From Gallintestinimicrobium propionicum (GTDB taxonomy: Bacteria; Bacillota; Clostridia; Lachnospirales; Lachnospiraceae), in assembly GCF_025567525.1 (NCBI RefSeq), contig NZ_JAOQJY010000001.1:62001-126000 (forward strand): a stretch of DNA of 64,000 nucleotides, written 5' to 3'. A program made the position numbers and the translations under genes. Positions within the stretch are counted from its first letter, which is position 1. Each line of letters opens with the position of its first letter. The notes below the pieces were generated by a model, which searched no databases, had not been told where the DNA came from, and saw only the letters and a program-made list of their open reading frames with translations. Positions 50,480 to 59,181 of the stretch are shown piece by piece.

Positions 50480-51148
50480 ATGAACACATCTAATATCACT
50501 AATTACAAACCAAAAGATTTTGCTGAATTATTGGGTGTCTCAGTCAAAACGTTACAACGCTGGGATAGAGAGGGGATTCTAAAAGCAAATCGAACTCCAA
50601 CTGATAGGCGTTATTATACTTATGACCAATATCTTCAGTTTAAGGGCATAAATTCTGAAAACGATAATCGTCAGACTGTTATTTATGCCAGAGTATCTAC
50701 AAGAAACCAAAAAGATGATTTACAAAACCAAGTAACTTTTTTACGCCAGTTTTGCAATGCGAAAGGTATCATTGTAGATCAATGTATTGAAGATTATGGA
50801 AGTGGGCTTAACTACAATCGTAAAAAGTGGAATCAATTATTAGATGAAGTAATGGAACAAAAAATCAAAACTATCATAATTACACATAAAGATAGATTTG
50901 TCAGATTTGGCTATGATTGGTTTGAAAAATTCTGTATGAGGTTTCATACAACCATAGTGGTAGTGAATAATGAAGAATTATCACCGCAGGAAGAACTTGT
51001 ACAGGATATTGTATCTATTCTTCACGTTTTTTCTTGTAGATTGTACGGTCTTCGTAAGTATAAAAAACAAATAGAAGGGGATGAGGAAATTGCTAAAGAG
51101 CTTCAAAACGGAAATAAATCCGACAGTCGAGCAAAAAATCAAGATTAA
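50480..51148 (+). CDS. tnpA: IS607 family serine recombinase TnpA
   Basis: The 222-residue transposase has a MerR-like DNA-binding N-terminus (YKPKDFAELLGVSVKTLQRWDREGILKANRTPTDRRYYTYDQYLQF) and a serine recombinase domain with catalytic Ser in YARVSTRNQKDDLQNQ. This order, binding domain first, is diagnostic of IS607. It starts at ATG 50480 after GGAGGA. Its end overlaps the tnpB start by 68 bp in another frame. Confidence 0.95.
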   Translation: MNTSNITNYKPKDFAELLGVSVKTLQRWDREGILKANRTPTDRRYYTYDQYLQFKGINSENDNRQTVIYARVSTRNQKDDLQNQVTFLRQFCNAKGIIVDQCIEDYGSGLNYNRKKWNQLLDEVMEQKIKTIIITHKDRFVRFGYDWFEKFCMRFHTTIVVVNNEELSPQEELVQDIVSILHVFSCRLYGLRKYKKQIEGDEEIAKELQNGNKSDSRAKNQD

Positions 51149-52241
51149 CAAGACGATCGGCACTTGTAGATACGTCTATAACTTCTATCTCGGTCACAAC
51201 AAAGCTTTATACGATAAAGGTGAAAAGTTTATGACCGGCAAGAGTTTTAGCGTATGGCTCAATAATGAGTACATTCCTGATAATCCTGATAAAATATGGA
51301 TTAAAGAAGCATATTCAAAAGCTGTAAAAAAATCTATAGAAGATGGATGCACTGCATTTAAAAGATTTTTTAAACATCAAAGTGCTTTTCCTAATTTCAA
51401 AAAGAAAGGTAAATCTGATGTAAAAATGTATTTCGTAAAGAATAATCCTAAAGATTGTAGATGCGAGAGACATAGGTTAAACATACCCACTTTAGGTTGG
51501 GTACGCATGAAAGAAAAAGGCTATATACCAACAACGAAAGACGGATGGAAAATCAAAAGCGGTACAGTATCCATCAAAGCAGGTAGATATTATGTGTCAG
51601 CTCTTGTAGAAATTCCCGACGCTAAGATTGCTAATAATAGCAATGACGGTATAGGAATTGACCTGGGTTTGAAAGACCTGGCGATTGTTTCTAATGGTAA
51701 AACTTACAAAAATATCAATAAGTCAGCAAGAGTTAAGAAATTGGAAAAGAAATTGCGCAGAGAACAAAGAGGTCTCTCACGCAAGTATGAAAATTCAAAG
51801 AAAGGGGAGTCCACTCAAAAGAATATACAAAAGCAAAAGCTCAAAGTGCAAAGACTTCATCATAAAATAGATAATATCCGTACTGATTATATCAATAAAT
51901 CAATAGCCGAGATAGTGAAAACCAAGCCATCTTATATAACGATTGAAGATTTGAATGTATCAGGAATGATGAAGAACAGACATCTATCAAAAGCCGTTGC
52001 GTCACAAAAGTTCTATGAATTTAGAACTAAGCTTAAAGCGAAGTGTGATGAAAATGGTATTGAATTAAGAGTCGTAGACAGATGGTATCCATCATCCAAA
52101 ATATGTCACTGCTGTGGTGCTATCAAGAAAGATTTGAAGCTTTCAGATAGAATATACCGTTGTGATTGTGGCTATGTCGAGGATAGGGATTTCAATGCTG
52201 CTCTTAATCTAAGAGATGCTTTAACTTACGAAGTTGCATAA
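51081..52241 (+). CDS. tnpB: RNA-guided nuclease TnpB
   Basis: The 386-residue protein has the TnpB RuvC residues: Asp in GIGIDLGLKDLA (about 193), Glu in TIEDLNVSGM (about 289) and Asp in DRDFNAALNL (about 369), with a zinc finger CHCCGAIKKD...CDCG between. All catalytic residues are intact, so it is likely active with an omega RNA made from its 3' end. Start ATG 51081 follows GAAGGGGATG. Confidence 0.95.
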   Translation: MRKLLKSFKTEINPTVEQKIKINKTIGTCRYVYNFYLGHNKALYDKGEKFMTGKSFSVWLNNEYIPDNPDKIWIKEAYSKAVKKSIEDGCTAFKRFFKHQSAFPNFKKKGKSDVKMYFVKNNPKDCRCERHRLNIPTLGWVRMKEKGYIPTTKDGWKIKSGTVSIKAGRYYVSALVEIPDAKIANNSNDGIGIDLGLKDLAIVSNGKTYKNINKSARVKKLEKKLRREQRGLSRKYENSKKGESTQKNIQKQKLKVQRLHHKIDNIRTDYINKSIAEIVKTKPSYITIEDLNVSGMMKNRHLSKAVASQKFYEFRTKLKAKCDENGIELRVVDRWYPSSKICHCCGAIKKDLKLSDRIYRCDCGYVEDRDFNAALNLRDALTYEVA

Positions 52242-52426
52242 TGAACGCAAACGTAAGTATGTACTGCGGGCTATCGCAGGAATTTACGACTGTGGAGTGT
52301 ACAAGAACTTGTGAGTAGCGTATTGTTTACAATCGCCAAAGCATACACATTGAAGCAGTAAGAAGTATCCGCAAGGACTTCAATTTCTCCATGTGTTTGA
52401 GTATATTTAAACATATTTTGAGTGGC
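52200..52426 (+). ncRNA. Probable omega RNA (reRNA) at the right end of the element
   Basis: The region from the tnpB end to the right border is 185 bp without coding and contains a hairpin (GAAGTATCC-GCAA-GGACTTC). In IS605/IS607 elements the omega RNA spans this part and ends with a guide from the flanking DNA, which here would be the start of the transporter gene. Boundaries are inferred. Confidence 0.45.
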
Positions 52427-52437
52427 AGCAAAGCTTC

Positions 52438-52950
52438 ATGAACAGCAACAGTACACGCAATCCTTCCGGAAAAACAGCCTTTCTCGGTGTCATGACCGCG
52501 GCGGCACTGATGCTTTCCTATATAGAATCGCTGTTTATCCTTGTCCCGGGCATCCCGGGGATTAAACTGGGATTTGCGAATCTGGCAGTGGTATTGTGTC
52601 TGTATCGCTATGGCTGGAAGGAAGCCCTTTTTCTGAATGCGGTTCGGATTGCACTGGCAGCATTTTTGTTCGGGAGTATGTTTACGATGTTATACAGCCT
52701 GGCGGGGGCGGCATGTGCGTTTGCTGCGATGGTGCTTGCAAAACGCCTGAAGCTGTTTTCTGTCGTCGGCGTGAGCGTCCTTGGCGGCGTGTGCCATAAT
52801 CTGGGGCAGCTGGCGGTGGCGGTCGCAGTGCTCGGAGGCAGCTGGGCAGGCTGGTATCTGCCGTGGCTTATGCTGGCAGGCTGCGTGACCGGGATTTTTA
52901 TTGGCGTGTGCGCAGGGGCGGTCAACCGGGCGCTGCCGCCGCAGAGATAG
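52438..52950 (+). CDS. Gx transporter family protein (HepS/HepT-like annotation)
   Basis: The 170-residue protein has about five spans and the family residues GIPGIKLGFANLAVVLCLYRYGWKEALFLNAVRI and GGVCHNLGQLAVAVAVLGG. It is often annotated as heptaprenyl diphosphate synthase component I, but the sequence is that of an ECF-like small membrane transporter. The IS607 element separates it from the NusG-II gene, so its expression now depends on read-through or an element promoter. Its site at 52424 is weak (GTGGCAG). Confidence 0.85.
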   Translation: MNSNSTRNPSGKTAFLGVMTAAALMLSYIESLFILVPGIPGIKLGFANLAVVLCLYRYGWKEALFLNAVRIALAAFLFGSMFTMLYSLAGAACAFAAMVLAKRLKLFSVVGVSVLGGVCHNLGQLAVAVAVLGGSWAGWYLPWLMLAGCVTGIFIGVCAGAVNRALPPQR

Positions 52951-52971
52951 GATACGGCAGAGGGAGAACAC

Positions 52972-53586
52972 ATGATTGCATATTTAAACGGCATACTCGC
53001 CGAAATCGAAGAAGAAAATATTGTAATAGAAGTAAACGGTATTGGCTATAATGTCCGAATTCCGGCGGGAATGGCGGGACGGCTTCCCCAGATCGGAGAA
53101 GTGGTTAAACTCTATACCTATACAAGCGTCCGGGAGGATGCGATCGGGCTGTATGGATTTTTGAGCCGGGACGACTTAAATATGTACCGGCAGCTGATTA
53201 CGGTCAGCGGAATCGGGCCAAAGGGCGGTCTTTCGGTGCTCTCTGCGATGAGCGCAGACGAGCTTCGAATGGCAGTGATTTCCCAGGATGCAAAGGCGAT
53301 TGCAAAAGCGCCCGGCGTTGGGACCAAAACCGCGCAGCGGATTATTTTGGAGTTAAAGGACAAGATTTCGTTAGAGGATACCGCAATGATGCGGGAGGTC
53401 AATCAGGTTCCGCAGGGCAGTATGCTGACGGGCAAAAGCCAGGCACAGACAGAAGCGGTAGAGGCACTGACGGCGCTTGGATATTCCCCGTCAGAAGCGC
53501 TGCGCGCGGTAAAGGCGGTGCTGCAGGAAACTCCGGATCTGGATGTGGAAGCCCTGTTAAAGGCGGCCCTGAAAAAAATGTTCTAA
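52972..53586 (+). CDS. ruvA: Holliday junction helicase subunit RuvA
   Basis: The 204-residue protein binds four-way DNA junctions and recruits RuvB. It has the N-terminal OB domain (IAYLNGILAEIEEENIVIEVNGIGYNV), helix-hairpin-helix repeats (ISGIGPKGGLSVLS; APGVGTKTAQRIILELKDKI) and the C-terminal domain III (EALTALGYSPSEALRAVKAV). ATG 52972 follows GAGGGAGAAC. ruvB is 99 bp downstream. Confidence 0.96.
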   Translation: MIAYLNGILAEIEEENIVIEVNGIGYNVRIPAGMAGRLPQIGEVVKLYTYTSVREDAIGLYGFLSRDDLNMYRQLITVSGIGPKGGLSVLSAMSADELRMAVISQDAKAIAKAPGVGTKTAQRIILELKDKISLEDTAMMREVNQVPQGSMLTGKSQAQTEAVEALTALGYSPSEALRAVKAVLQETPDLDVEALLKAALKKMF

Positions 53587-53685
53587 AAAGAAACCGACAA
53601 GCAGGATGTTTTACCTGCGGCAGGCACAAAAGCGCCATGCTTTTTTCACCTGCTGCAGCGTGATCAACGGTAGAATGGAGGCAAC

Positions 53686-54669
53686 ATGCCAAGAGTCATC
53701 GAGACGAATCTGACGGAGGAAGATAAAAAGATCGAGAAAACATTGCGTCCGCAGTGTCTGGACGATTATATCGGTCAGGAAAAAGCGAAGTCGACCTTAA
53801 AAATTTATATCGAAGCGGCAAAGCAACGCCATGATTCGCTGGATCACGTCCTGTTTTACGGACCTCCCGGTCTTGGAAAGACGACGCTTGCGGGGATTAT
53901 CGCCAACGAAATGGGCGTCAACATGAAGGTAACCAGCGGTCCGGCGATCGAAAAGCCCGGCGAAATGGCTGCAATTCTGAACAATCTGCAGGAGGGTGAT
54001 CTTCTGTTTGTCGATGAAATTCATCGCTTAAACCGTCAGGTGGAGGAAGTGCTTTACCCTGCAATGGAGGATTTTGCAATCGATATCATGATCGGAAAGG
54101 GAAGCACAGCGCGTTCTGTGCGTCTGGACCTGCCGCATTTTACGCTGGTGGGCGCGACGACGAGGGCGGGACTTTTAACAGCGCCGCTTCGGGATCGCTT
54201 CGGGATGATCCACCATATGGAATTTTATACGGAGGATGAGCTGAAGCTGATTATCAAGCAGTCGGCAAAGGTTCTGAACGTAAAAATCGAGGATGCGGGG
54301 GCGACGGAGCTTGCGCGCAGAAGCCGCGGGACGCCGCGTCTGGCAAACCGGATTTTGAAGCGGGTGCGCGATTTTGCGCAGGTCAAATATAACGGCGTGA
54401 TTACGGAAACGGTGGCGCACACCGCCCTCGACCTGATGGATGTGGATACGCTCGGTCTGGATCGGGTGGATCGAAACATTCTTGTGACGATCATCGAAAA
54501 GTTTGGCGGCGGTCCGGTCGGACTGGACACGCTGGCAGCGTCGATCGGAGAGGATGCCGGTACGATCGAGGATGTTTATGAACCGTATCTTTTGATGAAA
54601 GGACTGATTGACCGCACGCCGCGCGGACGAGTTGCGACGCAGATTGCTTATACACATCTGGGACTTTAA
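53686..54669 (+). CDS. ruvB: Holliday junction ATPase RuvB
   Basis: The 327-residue AAA+ motor moves Holliday junctions. Walker A (GPPGLGKTT near 60), Walker B with sensor (LFVDEIHRL), the arginine finger region (LRDRFGM) and the winged-helix end (GLIDRTPRGRVAT) are all present. ATG 53686 follows ATGGAGGC. The genes are in the usual ruvA-ruvB order. Confidence 0.97.
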   Translation: MPRVIETNLTEEDKKIEKTLRPQCLDDYIGQEKAKSTLKIYIEAAKQRHDSLDHVLFYGPPGLGKTTLAGIIANEMGVNMKVTSGPAIEKPGEMAAILNNLQEGDLLFVDEIHRLNRQVEEVLYPAMEDFAIDIMIGKGSTARSVRLDLPHFTLVGATTRAGLLTAPLRDRFGMIHHMEFYTEDELKLIIKQSAKVLNVKIEDAGATELARRSRGTPRLANRILKRVRDFAQVKYNGVITETVAHTALDLMDVDTLGLDRVDRNILVTIIEKFGGGPVGLDTLAASIGEDAGTIEDVYEPYLLMKGLIDRTPRGRVATQIAYTHLGL

Positions 54670-54672
54670 CGC

Positions 54673-54701
54673 TTGCAATTGGTGCTTTTTGCCCTTATAA
54701 T
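54673..54701 (+). promoter_or_regulatory. Promoter of zapA
   Basis: TTGCAA (54673-54678), 17 bp, TATAAT (54696-54701). Confidence 0.7.
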
Positions 54702-54821
54702 GAAAAAGAATCGAACAGCGTTTTTTGAGTTCTGGCAACAGAGTGCGTACAAAATGTAGATGCTGTTGCTGACAGCGCTGTTCAGAAAGCGCGGATACGC
54801 GATACGAAAGGGTAGACAGTC

Positions 54822-55235
54822 ATGGCGGTCAAGACAGATACAGAAGTGATCATCGGAGGCAGGGTACTGACGCTCAGCGGCTACGAAAGCGAAGAATACC
54901 TGCAGAAGGTGGCTTCTTATATCAATAATAAACTGGCAGAATACAACCGGGTGGAAAGCTTTCGCCGTCAGCCGGCGGATATCCAGAACATTTTAGTGGA
55001 ATTGAACATTGCGGACGATTATTTTAAGGCGAAAAAGCAGATCGAGGAGATGGAGGAAGAAGCAGCCTCCAAGGAAAAAGAGCTGTATGACTTAAAGCAC
55101 GAGCTGATTGCTTCCCAGATCAAGCTGGATAATACGGAAAAGAGCCTGCGGACGCTGCAGCAGGATCAGCAGGAAAGTTCCAGACAGATCGTGCGCCTGG
55201 AAACCGAGATCCGCGGAATGAAGGATAAAAAGTAA
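54822..55235 (+). CDS. zapA: Cell division protein ZapA
   Basis: The 137-residue protein has the ZapA fold start (DTEVIIGGRVLTLSGYESEEYLQKVASYINNKL) and a long coiled coil (KKQIEEMEEEAASKEKELYDLKHEL onwards). It stabilises FtsZ bundles at mid-cell. Its coiled coil is longer than in B. subtilis ZapA, as in other Clostridia. ATG 54822 follows GAAAGGGTAG. Confidence 0.9.
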   Translation: MAVKTDTEVIIGGRVLTLSGYESEEYLQKVASYINNKLAEYNRVESFRRQPADIQNILVELNIADDYFKAKKQIEEMEEEAASKEKELYDLKHELIASQIKLDNTEKSLRTLQQDQQESSRQIVRLETEIRGMKDKK

Positions 55236-55342
55236 CAGAATACATGTTCTGTAATTGTTCTATTGTCTTGAATTAAAGGAAACAGACGGTCAGGCTGTCA
55301 GCGATGACAGCCTGTTTCTTTATCGTATTGGAAACTTGTTTC

Positions 55343-55448
55343 CAATACGATAAAGACGCTCCGCGGAGATCGCACTGCGGCGGAATGGAAGAATGTCGCT
55401 TGCGCGATCCGCCGCAGGCGGAGAATGTGCCAAGGCACATTCTTTTTT
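55343..55448 (+). repeat. Dispersed structured repeat family A, copy 2
   Basis: This copy has the same core as 3963. It is preceded by a perfect 16-bp stem-loop (TTTATCGTATTGGAAA, loop CTTG, arms about 55319-55354), and followed by a terminator-like hairpin with six T residues. Within the core GATCGC, CTGCGGCG, GCGATC and CGCCGCAG occur in the order S1-S2-S1'-S2', which allows a pseudoknot. Copy 1 pairs less well in the same places. Confidence 0.8.
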
Positions 55449-55498
55449 ATTCATGACAATAGAATGCTCGCAGAGCATGCATTCTATTGTTATATTTT
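55443..55498. repeat. Palindromic repeat family C, copy 2
   Basis: CAATAGAATGC and GCATTCTATTG form a perfect 11-bp stem around TCGCAGAGCAT. It is nearly identical to the inverse of 36665-36715. It begins in the T-run of family A copy 2. A degenerate relative may occur at 55238-55275 (AGAATACATGTTCTGT). Confidence 0.75.
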
Positions 55499-55519
55499 CT
55501 TTATCAATGGAGGAAGAGG

Positions 55520-57820
55520 ATGGAAGAATACAGAGGCGAGCTTTTGGCTCCTGCCGGAACTATGGACTGCTTAAAGGCAGCGATTGCAGCGGGTGCGGAC
55601 GCCGTGTATCTGGGTGGACAGCGGTTCGGTGCGCGGGCGTTTGCCGGAAACTTTTCCAGGGAAGAGCTGTTAGAGGGACTTTCCCTCGCCCATCTGTGGA
55701 ATCGGAAAATCTATTTAACTGTCAATACGCTGACAAAGCAGGACGAGCTTTCAGGACTTTGCGACTGGATCGCACCGTTTTATGAGGCGGGGCTGGACGG
55801 CGTCATCGTTCAGGATATGGGCGTTTTGGAGAAGCTGCGCAAAAATTTTCCCGGCATGGAGCTGCATGCCAGCACGCAGATGACGGTGACGGAGAGCAGA
55901 AGTGCCCTGTTTTTAAAATCGTTGGGTGTCTGTCGGATTGTCCCGGCGAGGGAATTGAGCCTGGAAGAAATTCGCCTGTTAAAAGAGCAGACTGGTCTGG
56001 CAATGGAAGTATTTATCCATGGAGCCTTGTGCTATTGCTATTCCGGACAGTGCCTGTTTTCAAGCTTTCTGGGCGGAAGAAGCGGAAACCGGGGACGCTG
56101 TGCGCAGCCATGCAGACAGCCCTATACGGTGCTTGGACAGGAAGCAGGAGGGGGCAGGATGGGCGGAAAAAGTCAGCAAAAACCTCCGGCGTATCCGCTG
56201 AGCTTAAAAGATCTCTGTGTGCTGCCGTTTTTACCGGAGTTGATGGATGCAAAAATCGATTCCTTTAAAATAGAAGGGCGGATGAAGAGCCCGGAATATG
56301 TTGCCGGCGTTACTGCAATCTACCGCAAATATATGGATTTGTATCTGACAGATCGGGAGCATTGGCAAATCGATCCGAAGGATCAGGAGCTTTTGGCAAA
56401 GCTCTACGTTCGTTCGGAAACCGGCGGCGGATATTATCACAGGCATAACGGCAGAGAAATGCTGACGTTGGAAAAACCCGGATATTTGGCATGTCCACAG
56501 GAAATTTTGGAACGGGTGCATGGGATGATGGAGGATGGCAAGCTGCAAAAGCCAGTCAGCTTCCATGCGGCAATCCGTCCGGGCGAGCCGATCAATTTAA
56601 CAGCGTCCTGCGAAGGCATTTCGGTTCAAAAAGAAGGCACAGTCGCACAGCCGGCACAGAAGCGCCCACTGGCAGAGGATGATGTCGTCAAGCAGCTCAA
56701 AAAGACCGGCGGCTCATTCTACGGGGCAGATGATATTTCCGTAGAGCTGGACGGAGACAGCTTTGTTCCGGTTTCTGCGCTCAACGAGCTGCGTCGGGAA
56801 ACGCTGGATGCGTTGACGGAGAAACTGCAGGATCGACAAAAAAGAACATATGTTCCGGAACACGGCCGGGAAGCAGAAACAGCGCAGCCCGAGGCCGGCG
56901 AATCGACTGCGACTGCAGCAGCTATGCCGCCCCTTCATTATGCGGATACCCAGCGTCCGCAGCCAACCAAATGCTATGTCTCTGTCCTGCAGGCAGAGCA
57001 GGCATTTGCCGCGCTGCGCACGACGGGCACAGATCGGTTGTACCTTTCTTCGGATTTGATGGACGATCCGAAAACCGGACAGCTGATGGAACTCGTAAGG
57101 AACGTGAAAGCAGATCGTCCCGGATTTGAACTGTTTGTGACGCTTCCGACGATCCTACGCTCGTACAGCGAACCGTATTTAAAACGTCTGTCGGGACAGG
57201 TGAAGGCCTATGACGGGCTGGTGGATGGATTTTTGGCGGGCAGCCTTGGTGGAATGTGCTGGGTGACAGAAAAATATCCGGAGAAAAAGCTCTCCCTGCA
57301 GCATAGCGTTTATACGTTTAACCGGGAAACCAGGCAATTGTATCAGGACTGTTTTGCACCGGACAGCTACACAGCGCCGTTAGAATTAAACCGCAGGGAG
57401 CTGGAAGCGCTTCCTCCCCAAAATCAGGAAATGGTGGTTTACGGAAGGGTGCCGATGATGGTCAGTGCCGGATGCGTCAAAAGAAGCCTGGGGGCCTGTC
57501 AGATTTCCCATACGCAAAAGCAGCTGTCGCAGGGAATCCCTGCAGCAGCGTTTTCCTGTCGGTTAAAGGATCGCTACAATGTAGAATTTCCCGTATGGGT
57601 TAACTGCAGGCACTGCATGAACACGATTTACAATTCTGTGCCGCTTTCCCTGCATCAGTATCTTGCAGAGCAGAAAAGGCGCGGTATCCGTGCAATCCGT
57701 CTGGATTTTACGGACGAGACGGCGGAAAAAACGCGGGAAGTGCTCGAATTTTTCAGCGAAGGAAAAGGAACAGCACCGGCGCAGTATACGACCGGACATT
57801 ATAAAAAAGGAGTACAGTAA
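55520..57820 (+). CDS. U32 family peptidase-like protein (RlhA/TrhP type)
   Basis: The 766-residue protein begins LLAPAGTMDCLKAAIAAGADAVYLGGQRFGARAFAGNF, the U32 TIM-barrel start, and has the cluster region GALCYCYSGQCLFSSFLGGRSGNRGRCAQPCRQPY. Related proteins (RlhA, TrhP) hydroxylate cytidine or uridine in rRNA or tRNA, using prephenate-derived chemistry, rather than cleaving peptides. A second half (about 400-766) with an Ala/Gln linker near 455-490 makes it nearly twice the short members. ATG 55520 follows GGAGGAAGAG. Confidence 0.85.
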   Translation: MEEYRGELLAPAGTMDCLKAAIAAGADAVYLGGQRFGARAFAGNFSREELLEGLSLAHLWNRKIYLTVNTLTKQDELSGLCDWIAPFYEAGLDGVIVQDMGVLEKLRKNFPGMELHASTQMTVTESRSALFLKSLGVCRIVPARELSLEEIRLLKEQTGLAMEVFIHGALCYCYSGQCLFSSFLGGRSGNRGRCAQPCRQPYTVLGQEAGGGRMGGKSQQKPPAYPLSLKDLCVLPFLPELMDAKIDSFKIEGRMKSPEYVAGVTAIYRKYMDLYLTDREHWQIDPKDQELLAKLYVRSETGGGYYHRHNGREMLTLEKPGYLACPQEILERVHGMMEDGKLQKPVSFHAAIRPGEPINLTASCEGISVQKEGTVAQPAQKRPLAEDDVVKQLKKTGGSFYGADDISVELDGDSFVPVSALNELRRETLDALTEKLQDRQKRTYVPEHGREAETAQPEAGESTATAAAMPPLHYADTQRPQPTKCYVSVLQAEQAFAALRTTGTDRLYLSSDLMDDPKTGQLMELVRNVKADRPGFELFVTLPTILRSYSEPYLKRLSGQVKAYDGLVDGFLAGSLGGMCWVTEKYPEKKLSLQHSVYTFNRETRQLYQDCFAPDSYTAPLELNRRELEALPPQNQEMVVYGRVPMMVSAGCVKRSLGACQISHTQKQLSQGIPAAAFSCRLKDRYNVEFPVWVNCRHCMNTIYNSVPLSLHQYLAEQKRRGIRAIRLDFTDETAEKTREVLEFFSEGKGTAPAQYTTGHYKKGVQ

Positions 57821-57822
57821 GC

Positions 57823-59181
57823 GTGGCATATACGATTGTGATAGCATCCAGATATCTGATCCCGCTGTTTTTGTATCTGTTTCTTAGCTGTAGCATTTAT
57901 GCGCTGTTTGTCGGGGACGTTCGCAAACAGTCTGGCGCTGCAGCGCTGCAGATGGTCTTTTTATTTCTGATGCAGTTTACGGCGTGGCTGACCATCGTGA
58001 TCCGGACGCAGCAAAGTAAATATCTGCTGTTTTATGCTTTTTTACAGATTCTGACGCTGGCGCTGCCGGTGTTGGCGTGGTTTATCTATCCGGGAATCAG
58101 CCGGATTGTTATGAATCATATGTGTATGCTTTTCAGTGCGGGGCTGATCGTGCTGACACGGCTCGATCTGACAAAGGCGATCAAACAGCTGATTATCGCG
58201 GGCGCATCCTTTGTCGTATTTCTGATTGTGCCGTGGATCTTGCGCAAATGCAGGTTTCTGGAAAAACTTGGCTGGATTTATGCCGGAATCGGAATTGCAG
58301 CCCTTGGAATCGTGCTGATTTTAGGACAGGTGACGCACGGCTCGAAGCTGTCCTGGTCGATAGGTGGAATTACCTTCCAGCCGTCGGAGTTTGTCAAACT
58401 GACGTTCGTATTTTTTCTGGCAGCGGTTCTTTCCGAAAAGACAGGAATCCGGCAGGTGGTCGCAGCTGGAATCGGAGCAACAGCGCATGTGCTGATTCTT
58501 GTACTGTCGAAGGATCTGGGCAGCGCGTTGATTCTTTTTATGGTGTATGTGTTTCTGATGACGATTTCTGCACATCAGCCACTGTATCTGGCTGGCGGGC
58601 TTGTCGCCGGGGCAGGCGCATCGTTGCTTGCGTACCGGATGTTTTCCCATGTACAGGTGCGCGTGCAGGCGTGGAGAGATCCATGGAGTGTGATTGATAA
58701 GCAGGGATATCAGATCGCACAGGCACTGTTTGCGATGAGCCGCGGCGGATTGTTCGGACTGGGAATCGGAAAAGGCACGCCGCAGGATATTCCATATGTG
58801 GAGACGGATTTCATTTTTTCCGCAGTGATCGAAGAGCTGGGGCTGCTCTTTGGAATTGGAATTTTGCTGACAGCGGCAGTGCTGTTTGTCCTGATGATTC
58901 GTCTGGCGGGTGGTCTTGCAGACGGATTTTACAGAAATCTTGTAGTAGGATTTGCAATTTTATACCTGTTTCAGACGTTTCTGACTGTCGGCGGCGGAAG
59001 CAAATTTATCCCGCTGACCGGTGTGACGCTTCCTCTTGTCAGCTACGGTGGAAGCAGCGTGATGACGACGATCCTGATGTTTGGCGTCATAGAAGGCGTT
59101 TTTGTCTTGCGGTATGATGAGGAGCTTCGAATTGAAAAGCAAAGAAGAAAGAAAAAAAGACAAACAGAAGAAACAGAATAA
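57823..59181 (+). CDS. FtsW/RodA/SpoVE family glycan polymerase
   Basis: The 452-residue protein has ten or so spans and the SEDS features IGGITFQPSEFVKLTFVFFLA, SKDLGSALILFMVYV, GYQIAQALFAMSRGGLFGLGIGKG and the end PLTGVTLPLVSYGGSSV. It polymerises lipid II with its cognate transpeptidase. It starts at GTG 57823 after AAAAAGGAG, and overlaps the PBP2 gene by 50 bp, so the pair is a unit. FtsW, RodA and SpoVE cannot be told apart on sequence alone. Confidence 0.92.
   Translation: MAYTIVIASRYLIPLFLYLFLSCSIYALFVGDVRKQSGAAALQMVFLFLMQFTAWLTIVIRTQQSKYLLFYAFLQILTLALPVLAWFIYPGISRIVMNHMCMLFSAGLIVLTRLDLTKAIKQLIIAGASFVVFLIVPWILRKCRFLEKLGWIYAGIGIAALGIVLILGQVTHGSKLSWSIGGITFQPSEFVKLTFVFFLAAVLSEKTGIRQVVAAGIGATAHVLILVLSKDLGSALILFMVYVFLMTISAHQPLYLAGGLVAGAGASLLAYRMFSHVQVRVQAWRDPWSVIDKQGYQIAQALFAMSRGGLFGLGIGKGTPQDIPYVETDFIFSAVIEELGLLFGIGILLTAAVLFVLMIRLAGGLADGFYRNLVVGFAILYLFQTFLTVGGGSKFIPLTGVTLPLVSYGGSSVMTTILMFGVIEGVFVLRYDEELRIEKQRRKKKRQTEETE

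Larger units (their letters stand above)
50405..52426 (+). mobile_element. IS607-family insertion sequence with tnpA and tnpB
   Basis: The 2.0-kb element carries a serine recombinase and TnpB, with no inverted repeats, as expected for IS607. AGCAAA occurs at both borders (50405-50410 and 52427-52432). Joining the flanks across it restores AAAGGAG nine bases before the transporter ATG at 52438, so this is the likely empty site. An alternative GG-GG junction (50403/52424) would also be compatible with IS607. The element is more AT-rich than its surroundings. Confidence 0.85.
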
